Below are positions 50,461 to 58,721 of a stretch of 64,000 nucleotides of DNA, piece by piece. How positions within the stretch are numbered: position 1 is the stretch's first letter; every line of letters starts with the position of its first letter. The DNA lies in assembly GCA_964347415.1 (NCBI GenBank), contig CAYFYJ010000022.1:89899-153898 (forward strand), given 5' to 3'. The notes beneath the pieces are model-generated. The model was not told the origin of the DNA. It saw only the letters and a list, made by a program, of their open reading frames with translations, and searched no databases. This DNA is from CAYFYJ01 sp964347415 (GTDB taxonomy: Archaea; Aenigmatarchaeota; Aenigmatarchaeia; CG10238-14). The translations under genes and the position numbers were made by a program.

Positions 50461-52944
50461 CTATTCCCCATTCCAAATTATTACTTTTAATAGACTCGGA
50501 CCCCACAACCACTGGATACCCCCAACGTCTTTGGTGTTCATTTCGATATCATCAGTAGTTATGTTGACATAATCCTGTATTTCATCAATCAACCTGTCTA
50601 TTGCATCATCATTCGCAAGTTCAGAACTATTAAATGTACTACCATAACCAACAGACCCTTTGACCCTCATAGTATAAACGAGTTTAGAATCTGGAGAACC
50701 ACCAGTAGCATTGGTAACGTTGAAACCACTCCCCATACAGAACGAATTGTTACCAGAGTCTATCAAACCGATGGGCACTTGAACGATATAAGGGTCTCCC
50801 AGTATGAGATAATTATTTCCAAAATCACCGAGCCAATAAAATCTATTCCAATTACCAGTAGCACTCGAATTTATCGATAACCTGTCCGTCCAAAACTCAG
50901 CTGAGTAAGACGTCATTTTTGCGTCCACAACTTTTACATCTTGAGAGATGTCATACCAACCTTCCTTACATGGAATATCTACACTATCGCCAGTGAAATC
51001 ACTGAGTCTGTTGCCATCTCTTGTTAATGAAATTTCTCCATATTCCTGAGGAATAATGACAGGTGTATAAATCAACTCTATAAAAGAATCTGGATAAAGA
51101 CTAGAATTAACGTTTGTAGATATAACGGTCTGAAACTCGTAAACTACAGATAACCCTCCTATTTCTTTCGCGGTTTCATTGTAAATTTCTTCCAAACCAG
51201 TGTAGTTTGTACTCGCATACCATTTACCGCCTCCACAAGCTGCAATCTCCTGAAGCAATGTATTATTGGCATTCTCCCCAAATCCAATGGTGTAGACTTT
51301 AATGTTATGATTCTGATAAGCATCGCAAGCTTCATTAACAGCTGCTTGACCAGGATTTGTGTCAGGTCCGATTGGACATTGACCTACAGGTGCGGATGCA
51401 GCACTACCATCACTCATAAGGACTATGAATTTATTCCTCGAAGGATCAGTTAAAATTCCCGCGGCTTCGTAAATAGCGCAACACAAACATCTCTGACCAG
51501 GTTTGGCGCCATAACCATCTATTTCTGATTCCAAATGATCATTATCATTTGTTAAATCTGTAATCCAATCGGTCGGAACAGTAGACTTGTAAGAAACTAA
51601 TCCTACTCTATTTCCTGAATTATTCAATATTACCTCAACAAAATTTTTATCAAGAACCTTTGCTAAATCTAATCTTACGTTTTGTACATCAGTTGATGTT
51701 GAATTACAATCAGGGGTAATGTTTTTTGGAGGAAAACTGTCTACATCACACAGGTTCATATCATCTACACGACTTGTAGTTAAAACTACATCAGTTACAT
51801 ATCCAGTCGTGTTCGTGTCATTTAACGAGTAATGACCGATTCTTATCGGTACAGTTCTCTGACTCAAATAACTATAATTCAATTTCGTGAAAAGAGTTGA
51901 ATTATCCCTCAATATCGTGGTATTTCCCTGGTATACCGTTGTGTTACCTATATTCATGAATAATGGTGCATTAGTTTCGAAATCTAAAAATATTCTCATT
52001 GAAGACAAATCACCTGGAACATAAAAAGAATCGTATAGGTTGATCACACCATAAATTCCTGGGAGTGATATGTTGCTGACTCCCAAGACCTCTGTTGGTG
52101 CCATTTGGGTCGTGTTGTAAGTAACTTTTATATAACCCCCACCGATGTAAGATCTACCAGTGAAATTAATCGATACGTTGTTTTTACCTTCTTGGAAAAA
52201 TGAAAAATTAGAAGAACTCAAATACCATTTATCAGCGGTCATGTTGCTTGATTGACTTAAATTCCGGGAGTAACGACCTGAAAAATTTCCATTTATGTAT
52301 AGGTTGAAATCATCACCTACATAAAATTCCATATACGCACTCGATATCGAATCATAGGGGGGTAGAATCAACTCTCTACTTATATTACCTTCCCCCACAT
52401 AACCTCCAAAATATACGTAAGAAGAGTCTCTTTTATTCGTTATACTGGTTAAGAATGCTCTGGCAATGTATCCAAAGCCAGGTTTACCAGGTTCATAGCC
52501 AGATTCTATCCTACTCGAGACTGCAACATCCTCTGATGAACTGCTGCAAGAAGAATACATGGTTTCTTTTTCGAGAGTCAAATTTAAGCAAAAATCATCT
52601 GTTAATCCTTCTAGAACATCTCTCGATATGTTCTCTGCTATAGTGTAGTTCCCTTTATACCAAAAACTGGCGATTAAATCCAAGACAGTCTTGTTCAAAT
52701 CTCTCTTGGCTATCTCCCCTTTGCCTATCAAATCTTCGATGGTTGATGTATCTTGCACTTCATACACTTCTAAGTGTGCTAGCAAATTCATCATATCGTC
52801 TGCTACGAAGTTTAATTTTTCATATTTCTTTTCTGGGAGGACTGTTTCGAAACTAACAAAGGCTATAGTTAGAATTATCATTATCATAACACTCAACGCT
52901 ATCATAGCGTCCATAGTAAAGATAAATCCCCTTTTCATACCCAC
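50461..52944 (-). CDS. large exported VWA-domain protein, pilus adhesin-like
   Basis: 827 residues. N-terminal pilin-type helix (GFIFTMDAMIALSVMIMIILTI), a beta-rich region, then a von Willebrand A domain at about 400-610: VGLVSYKSTVPT, CLCCAIYEAAGIL, KFIVLMSDGSA, HNIKVYTIGFGENA, CGGGKWYAST. The first MIDAS strand is changed, so metal binding is uncertain. Similar proteins may sit at pilus tips. It lies downstream of three pilin-like genes and overlaps the next one by ten bases. Confidence 0.78.
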   Translation of the reverse strand: MGMKRGFIFTMDAMIALSVMIMIILTIAFVSFETVLPEKKYEKLNFVADDMMNLLAHLEVYEVQDTSTIEDLIGKGEIAKRDLNKTVLDLIASFWYKGNYTIAENISRDVLEGLTDDFCLNLTLEKETMYSSCSSSSEDVAVSSRIESGYEPGKPGFGYIARAFLTSITNKRDSSYVYFGGYVGEGNISRELILPPYDSISSAYMEFYVGDDFNLYINGNFSGRYSRNLSQSSNMTADKWYLSSSNFSFFQEGKNNVSINFTGRSYIGGGYIKVTYNTTQMAPTEVLGVSNISLPGIYGVINLYDSFYVPGDLSSMRIFLDFETNAPLFMNIGNTTVYQGNTTILRDNSTLFTKLNYSYLSQRTVPIRIGHYSLNDTNTTGYVTDVVLTTSRVDDMNLCDVDSFPPKNITPDCNSTSTDVQNVRLDLAKVLDKNFVEVILNNSGNRVGLVSYKSTVPTDWITDLTNDNDHLESEIDGYGAKPGQRCLCCAIYEAAGILTDPSRNKFIVLMSDGSAASAPVGQCPIGPDTNPGQAAVNEACDAYQNHNIKVYTIGFGENANNTLLQEIAACGGGKWYASTNYTGLEEIYNETAKEIGGLSVVYEFQTVISTNVNSSLYPDSFIELIYTPVIIPQEYGEISLTRDGNRLSDFTGDSVDIPCKEGWYDISQDVKVVDAKMTSYSAEFWTDRLSINSSATGNWNRFYWLGDFGNNYLILGDPYIVQVPIGLIDSGNNSFCMGSGFNVTNATGGSPDSKLVYTMRVKGSVGYGSTFNSSELANDDAIDRLIDEIQDYVNITTDDIEMNTKDVGGIQWLWGPSLLKVIIWNGE

Positions 52945-53417
52945 ACCATAACATCTACTGTGGTTATCTTACCATCTAGTATACCAACCCTTTTTATCTT
53001 GATTAGATTATCAGGGTTCGATGGGTTTTGACCAAAAGTGTAGATTACGTTGTTCGTCATGTTATAAGCTGTAAAATTGTATTCGTAAGCTTCAATACCA
53101 ATTAACTTGGTGACATTTTCATAACCTAACATCGGGTCGTTCAAACTATTCATTTTTGTTCTGTTGAACCTACGATTGTTTGACAGACCTATATCGATAA
53201 CATTCGTGGTATCCCAGTATTTTGGTATGCCTTCCCTAAACCAGATCTCAGAGATCAAATAAGCCTTTTCTATCATATCGTTTATTAGATTGGTCTCATC
53301 GATCCTATTCGTTGTGTAGGTCCAGTAAACGAATAATATTGATACGGCTAGAATAAAGACTACAGATGCTATCATAAAATCCGTTGAAAATACTTGACCC
53401 TTAGATTGGAGTGACAT
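52935..53417 (-). CDS. pilin-like protein
   Basis: 160 residues. N terminus MSLQSKGQVFSTDFMIASVVFILAVSILFVYW shows a short basic head and a long hydrophobic helix; FSTDFMIA is a common archaeal minor-pilin variant. I chose ATG 53417, which overlaps the upstream stop by 17 bases. The rest is a small globular domain. Likely minor pilin. Confidence 0.72.
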   Translation of the reverse strand: MSLQSKGQVFSTDFMIASVVFILAVSILFVYWTYTTNRIDETNLINDMIEKAYLISEIWFREGIPKYWDTTNVIDIGLSNNRRFNRTKMNSLNDPMLGYENVTKLIGIEAYEYNFTAYNMTNNVIYTFGQNPSNPDNLIKIKRVGILDGKITTVDVMVWV

Positions 53418-53799
53418 AAATATTCCCATCCCTATTCTCGATAAGATTGAATCCAGGACTTATCGTGTTAGTGTTTGCTAGCTCTTTGATAACAATGCTA
53501 GAACTTACGGAATTACGCGTCCAATCTACGTAAACGGAGTAATTACTTACTGATATTGCAAAATTTGAGACACCATTAAAATTATCATCTACATAAAATT
53601 TTCTACTATATCCGTTCCCAGACCTTACAGCACTGTTAATCTCAAAGGCTATGTTGTCACAAAAATTTTCAGCTTCTGTTATAGTTTTTATACCTATCTT
53701 TCTCTTTTCAAGAGATGCATTACTCCATATGAATATGGCTAAGATGAATGTTAATATGGATACATAAGTCATAAACTCAAGCGAAGACTGCCCTTTCAT
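53401..53799 (-). CDS. minor pilin with class III signal
   Basis: 132 residues starting MKGQSSLEFMTYVSILTFILAIFIW. GQSSLEF is a class III signal site, cut by prepilin peptidase after the Gly before QSSLEF. The C-terminal domain is beta-rich with one Cys (ENFCDN). One base overlap with the next pilin gene. Confidence 0.85.
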   Translation of the reverse strand: MKGQSSLEFMTYVSILTFILAIFIWSNASLEKRKIGIKTITEAENFCDNIAFEINSAVRSGNGYSRKFYVDDNFNGVSNFAISVSNYSVYVDWTRNSVSSSIVIKELANTNTISPGFNLIENRDGNIYVTPI

Positions 53800-54212
53800 T
53801 AGACCACACTAATCGTAACATTATTTCCACTGGCAGTTATACTGATTGGATAGTAACCACTTTTAGTTGGTATAGAGCCATTTAAAGGTCCTATAGTTTG
53901 ATAATAAATATCTGAGGTACCAGCAGATGTCTTAACTTTGAAAAGAATCACGTTGTTGTCAAGAGATATTTCTTCAATCCCTTCAGGGATATAAAAACTA
54001 CTAAAAGTATACTTTGCTGGTGGACCTTGCGAAAAAACCCAATCAGCGGTTTCCCCTAATTCTTTCACAGCGTTCTTTGCATGGGATATTTTTGTATCGT
54101 CTCCATACTGGTAGAGAAGTTGGTATACGTAGACGCTCAGGGGTAATAATATCAGTAAAGCTATGGCCACGATAGTATAATACTCTATTGCAGATTGTGC
54201 TTTTTCTATCAT
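53799..54212 (-). CDS. minor pilin with class III signal
   Basis: 137 residues starting MIEKAQSAIEYYTIVAIALLILLPLSV. KAQSAIEY is a class III signal. It heads the minus-strand group and is divergent from the pilus machine operon; the 77-base gap holds both promoters. Confidence 0.85.
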   Translation of the reverse strand: MIEKAQSAIEYYTIVAIALLILLPLSVYVYQLLYQYGDDTKISHAKNAVKELGETADWVFSQGPPAKYTFSSFYIPEGIEEISLDNNVILFKVKTSAGTSDIYYQTIGPLNGSIPTKSGYYPISITASGNNVTISVV

Positions 54213-54289
54213 ATCTTAATTTTATTTACTTTTAAGAGATAATATAATATTAGCCTGTAGTAAAAAATTAATCAATAGGTAGAAAATTT

Positions 54290-54766
54290 ATGCTCCAAAA
54301 AGAGAAGAAAAAGAAATCGTTGACACCAGTTCGTATAAGAAAAAGAGATGATTATGCCGTTTTAGAACCTTTCGACCTGTCGGAACCAAAAAAAACATCC
54401 ATAGAAAAAAAAATTAAAGTACCTGAAAAAGTCAAACCAAAGCTCATTATTAAAAAAATCAAACCAGGAGAAGCTAAACCATCTATTCAAAGAGGTTCAA
54501 ACAAACCCCCAAAAGAAATACCTAAACCAGTAACGATAAGTAAAATTCCTTTAAACCACATAGAAACTGATATAGATAAGTTACTGGAAATAATAAACAA
54601 AAAAAAGGTAGTTGGTATCGACTATCTGTCTAAAACACTTAAAATCGATATAGAAAGGTTAGAAGCTTGGGCTAAGCTATTAGAAGATCGTGGATTGATA
54701 GAAATTGAGTACCCTATAATCGGTTTACCCAAACTGAGGAAGAAAGAATGGAAGAAAGAATCTTAG
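54290..54766 (+). CDS. pilus accessory protein with C-terminal winged helix
   Basis: 158 residues. The first 100 are basic and Pro-rich, unfolded in appearance. The last 65 form a winged helix: IDKLLEIINKKKVVGIDYLSKTLKIDIERLEAWAKLLEDRGLIEI. It overlaps the ATPase start by 19 bases, so it is probably a partner of the ATPase and might link pilus and regulation. Confidence 0.7.
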   Translation: MLQKEKKKKSLTPVRIRKRDDYAVLEPFDLSEPKKTSIEKKIKVPEKVKPKLIIKKIKPGEAKPSIQRGSNKPPKEIPKPVTISKIPLNHIETDIDKLLEIINKKKVVGIDYLSKTLKIDIERLEAWAKLLEDRGLIEIEYPIIGLPKLRKKEWKKES

Positions 54767-56274
54767 ATAAGTATCAGATACTGGCTCATAAAGTACGGGC
54801 TGATGTAGTAATTAAAGTCACTCCCAAAGACTTCGTTCCAATATATGATGTGAGAATGCCAAAATTAAAGGAAGCCACGAACATCCTCTTGGAAGAAATC
54901 AGAGACAAACTAATTACGATGATGCGTATCAAGGTTACTGAACTGATGGACCCGAGTACGTTCGAAAAAACAAAAACAAAATTCTATTCAAAGTCCCTTG
55001 AACTATTAGAAAAACAACTACCAGGACTCTCATCAGAAAAAAAGCAAGTCTTAGCTGGAATACTGCTTCATGAGATGCTCGGTCTTGGCCCGATCGAAAT
55101 TCTATTGGCAGATGGGAATTTGGAGGAAGTAGTAATTAATTCTTCGAAGGAACCCATCTGGATTTATCATAAAAAACATGGATGGTTAAAAACCAATATC
55201 ATAATACCAGATGAAATCCAGATACATGATTATGCTTCGAGTATCGGAAGAAAAATCGGCAGACAGATAACGACGTTGGATCCACTCTTGGACGCCCACT
55301 TGACATCAGGAGACAGAGTTAATGCGACTCTATTCCCTATATCCACTGTTGGGAACACTATAACCATCAGAATGTTCAGGAGAAAACCATGGACGATAAC
55401 TGATTTTATTGAAAATAAAACAGTATCATCCGAAGTCGCTGCATTGATTTGGTTGGCCATTCAGTATGAAATGTCTATGATAGTCTCTGGCGGAACAGCA
55501 TCAGGAAAAACCAGTTTACTTGGCTCTATTATGCCTTTCATCCAACCAAATCAGAGAATAATCAGTATAGAAGATACCAGAGAGTTGAACTTACCGTCAT
55601 TCCTCCACTGGGTACCTTTGATAACAAGAGAACCTAATCCTGAAGGAAAGGGAGAGATAACTATGTTGGAACTCTTAGTTAACAGTCTGAGGATGAGACC
55701 AGACAGAATTATTGTCGCAGAGATTAGACGTCAAAGACAGGCGGAAGTTTTGTTTGAGGCCATGCACACCGGACACAGCGTTTATGCAACATTACATGCT
55801 GATACTGTGGAACAGACTTATAGAAGACTTGTTAACCCACCGATCAACGTTCCTGAAACCCTTTTGGAGGCTTTAGATATAATTGTTGCTATGTTCAGGG
55901 ATAGAAGAACTGGTATAAGAAGAGTATACCAAATAGCAGAACTCATACCCCCTAGCGGAGCAAAAAAAACTTTAACGACAAGAGTCCTATACAAATGGAA
56001 TCCTAGAGGTGACAAGATTGAAAAATTTCAGAGCAGCCACAGACTCATCAACAAACTGCAGATGTATACTGGACTGACTGGTGCAGAGATTGAAAAAGAG
56101 ATAAAGGAAAAAGAAAAAATCCTGCTTTGGATGTTTAAGAACAAAGTTAATACTATCGATGGTGTCGGCAAAGTTGTTGCAGAATATTATAGAGACCCAA
56201 AGTATGTTTTGAACCTAATAAACAAGAATGAAAAAGCCGAGAAAATAATCCCGAAAGATTTGTTAAAAGGTTAG
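54748..56274 (+). CDS. type IV pilus/archaellum-type secretion ATPase
   Basis: 508 residues of the VirB11/GspE/FlaI class. Walker A GGTASGKT at 248-255, Asp box SIEDTREL, RPDRIIVAEIR, and the His box MHTGHSVYATLHAD. It is a hexameric ATPase in the cytosol that drives assembly of pili made from class III pilins in this locus. FlaI and PilB roles cannot be separated; no FlaH is nearby, which speaks for a pilus, not an archaellum. Confidence 0.93.
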   Translation: MEERILDKYQILAHKVRADVVIKVTPKDFVPIYDVRMPKLKEATNILLEEIRDKLITMMRIKVTELMDPSTFEKTKTKFYSKSLELLEKQLPGLSSEKKQVLAGILLHEMLGLGPIEILLADGNLEEVVINSSKEPIWIYHKKHGWLKTNIIIPDEIQIHDYASSIGRKIGRQITTLDPLLDAHLTSGDRVNATLFPISTVGNTITIRMFRRKPWTITDFIENKTVSSEVAALIWLAIQYEMSMIVSGGTASGKTSLLGSIMPFIQPNQRIISIEDTRELNLPSFLHWVPLITREPNPEGKGEITMLELLVNSLRMRPDRIIVAEIRRQRQAEVLFEAMHTGHSVYATLHADTVEQTYRRLVNPPINVPETLLEALDIIVAMFRDRRTGIRRVYQIAELIPPSGAKKTLTTRVLYKWNPRGDKIEKFQSSHRLINKLQMYTGLTGAEIEKEIKEKEKILLWMFKNKVNTIDGVGKVVAEYYRDPKYVLNLINKNEKAEKIIPKDLLKG

Positions 56275-56277
56275 AGA

Positions 56278-57165
56278 ATGATTAAAAGAATACCTTTTGT
56301 CCCGTTTCCATTAATGACAGCAAAGTTGATCGTTAAACCCTTCTTTGGATTAGGCACTAGACTCTCAAAAATTTTTCCTGGACTGGGTGTCAGATTGGAC
56401 CAATCCGAGGTAGATATATCACCAAGAGAATATTTAGCGATAGCTTTCTTTGCTCTTTGGTTTTGGTCCACGATAATATTCGTTTTACTCTTGACATCTT
56501 CTCTATTCATTGTTTTACCTGAAAACTTTGTTTTCGTGTTAACCATCTCACCTCTATTTATTGGTTTTCTGGCCTTCTTCTATGTTGTCCACTACCCAAT
56601 GTTGATTATTAGTAAAAAAGTTAGAAACTTGGATGGACATCTCCTCTTTGCTTTAAGACACATGCAGGTACAAATTAAATCTGGGATACCACTTTTTGAT
56701 GGTCTAGTTTCAATTTCTAAGGGCGATTATGGTCTTATCTCCGAGGAATTCCAAAAGTGCGTCAAAAAAATATCAACTGGTTTGTCTGAAACGGATGCAT
56801 TAGAAGAATTGATATTCAAGAATCCATCCATGTACTTCAGACGAGTGATATGGCAGATAACAAACGCTGTCAAGACAGGCGCCGACCTTGCTAACACTTT
56901 GGATGCTATAGTTGATAACTTGGCGAATGAACAGAAAGTTGCTATAAGAAGGTATGGTTCACAGCTCAATCCGTTATCTATGATGTACATGATGTTGGCT
57001 GTTATTCTTCCGAGTTTGGGAATAACATTTTTGGTCTTGTTATCAACTTTCTCTGGTTTTGCTGTCTCAGAAATAATATTCTGGTTCATACTCATTGTTT
57101 TAATCGTCTTTCAGTTTTCATTCGTTGGATTAATAAAGAGCAGGAGGCCGACGATCGAGTTATGA
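56278..57165 (+). CDS. pilus platform protein (TadC/FlaJ-like), first
   Basis: 295 residues with a T2SSF domain: RHMQVQIKSGIPLFDGLVSISKGDYGLISEEFQKCVK and VKTGADLANTLDAIVDNLANEQ, flanked by helices. Platform proteins sit under the growing pilus and connect to the ATPase. It overlaps the second platform gene by four bases. Confidence 0.9.
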   Translation: MIKRIPFVPFPLMTAKLIVKPFFGLGTRLSKIFPGLGVRLDQSEVDISPREYLAIAFFALWFWSTIIFVLLLTSSLFIVLPENFVFVLTISPLFIGFLAFFYVVHYPMLIISKKVRNLDGHLLFALRHMQVQIKSGIPLFDGLVSISKGDYGLISEEFQKCVKKISTGLSETDALEELIFKNPSMYFRRVIWQITNAVKTGADLANTLDAIVDNLANEQKVAIRRYGSQLNPLSMMYMMLAVILPSLGITFLVLLSTFSGFAVSEIIFWFILIVLIVFQFSFVGLIKSRRPTIEL

Positions 57166-58160
57166 GAATCTATGAGATAGCTTTCAGGGCCATGCCCAAA
57201 GTCTACAACAATTGGGTAAAGAAATATATGACTTATGCTGGACTTAAGATTTCACCCGCTATGTATGCTGGATTCAGTATAATATATGGTGCCGTGCTAG
57301 GAGTTTCTATAACATTTATTGTTTATTTGCTGAGACTCAGCATGCTTGGTCTAACTACTGGGCAACTCATGATTTTTTTTGGTTTAGTTTCCTTCCTAGT
57401 ATTCGAAGCGTTCATACATGCTGTTTTGATAGTCGTGTCAGATAAGATAGCTAATTTTACAGATGATATCTTGCCTGATGCCTTGAGGTTAATATCAGCG
57501 AACATCAGGTCTGGTTTCACACCAGACAGGGCTTTATTGCTTTCAGCAAGACCAGAATTCGGCCCGTTAGAAAAACAAATCATAAAGACTGCAAAATTGA
57601 CATTCTCTGGTCAACCATTGGAGAATGCTCTTCAAATCATGCCCAAAAACATTAATTCTAGTGCATTAAAACGTAGTATCGATCTCTTGGTCGAGGGCAT
57701 GCAACGTGGAGGAAATATAGCTAATTTATTGGATGGGCTATCGGACGATATAAGACAGACAAAAATATTGAAGAAAGAAGTTCAGGCCTTTGTGATGATG
57801 TATGCTATATTCATCTTCTTTGCTGCTGGCATTGGTGCCCCCTTATTGTATGGGATATCGTCTTTCCTGGTTGAAACGATGAAAGAAATCGGGGGTACAG
57901 TAGATGTAAGTGCGACATTGCCCGGGTCTATGACATTCATGACTTTTGCAAACATAAGAGTTGAAACACAATTCCTCATACTTTATATGGTATCTGCTTT
58001 AGCTATCACATCGGTCTTCGGCGGTTTAATAATGGGATTAATACAATCAGGAACAGAAAAAGCCGGTTTAAAATTCATTCCAATCCTATTTATGACCAGT
58101 ATGAGCGTATTCCTTTTGGTGAGACTTTTCGTAACCCGAATATTCGTCGTCATCATTTAA
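57162..58160 (+). CDS. pilus platform protein (TadB/TadC-like), second
   Basis: 332 residues with another T2SSF block: ILPDALRLISANIRSGFTPDRALLLSARPEFGPLEKQI and LLVEGMQRGGNIANLLDGLSDDIRQ. Two separate platform proteins, not one, are found in Tad-like and several archaeal pili. The C terminus has three helices. Confidence 0.9.
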   Translation: MRIYEIAFRAMPKVYNNWVKKYMTYAGLKISPAMYAGFSIIYGAVLGVSITFIVYLLRLSMLGLTTGQLMIFFGLVSFLVFEAFIHAVLIVVSDKIANFTDDILPDALRLISANIRSGFTPDRALLLSARPEFGPLEKQIIKTAKLTFSGQPLENALQIMPKNINSSALKRSIDLLVEGMQRGGNIANLLDGLSDDIRQTKILKKEVQAFVMMYAIFIFFAAGIGAPLLYGISSFLVETMKEIGGTVDVSATLPGSMTFMTFANIRVETQFLILYMVSALAITSVFGGLIMGLIQSGTEKAGLKFIPILFMTSMSVFLLVRLFVTRIFVVII

Positions 58161-58209
58161 TACAAACATTTAAAGGGAAGAAAAACAAAAAAATATTAGG
58201 AGGTTTGAT

Positions 58210-58599
58210 ATGAAAAATAAAGCGCAAACCGCAATGGAATACTTAATGACGTACGGTTGGGCTATATTGATAGTTATAGTCGTGATTGCAGCGTTATATG
58301 CGTTGGGTGTGTTTACTCCCAGCGGAGGAGTGGGATGTAGTCCATGCTTCAGTAATTTTGCCTACGTTGACTATTCAGGTGGTACACTTGTATTAACTAC
58401 TGGACCACAGGAAATAATCATAACCAGTGTTACAGGAGGAAGCCTTTCAGCAGGATGCACAACAGGTACAGCATGTGATGCGAGTACAGATATAACTATA
58501 GATAGTATTTCTACAACAGGAGTCGTAGACATAATAATAACCTATAATGTGACTGCGTCTGGCTTAGCGCACAACGATACAGCAAGAATCCACAACTAA
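58210..58599 (+). CDS. major pilin with class III signal
   Basis: 129 residues starting MKNKAQTAMEYLMTYGWAILIVIVVIAAL. KAQTAMEYL is a class III signal. The C-terminal domain is small, with GCSPC, GCTTGTAC and beta strands. AGGAGGT before the ATG is the strongest ribosome site of the locus, fitting a highly expressed major subunit. Confidence 0.93.
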   Translation: MKNKAQTAMEYLMTYGWAILIVIVVIAALYALGVFTPSGGVGCSPCFSNFAYVDYSGGTLVLTTGPQEIIITSVTGGSLSAGCTTGTACDASTDITIDSISTTGVVDIIITYNVTASGLAHNDTARIHN

Positions 58600-58721
58600 G
58601 TAAAATCGATTTGTTGTTAACCGAAGGATTTTTTTCTATTTATCTTTCTATTTTATTTTTTTTAATCTTCTTTATTCACAATTTTCGATAATTTTTGATG
58701 AGGATTAGTCTTTTAATGATT

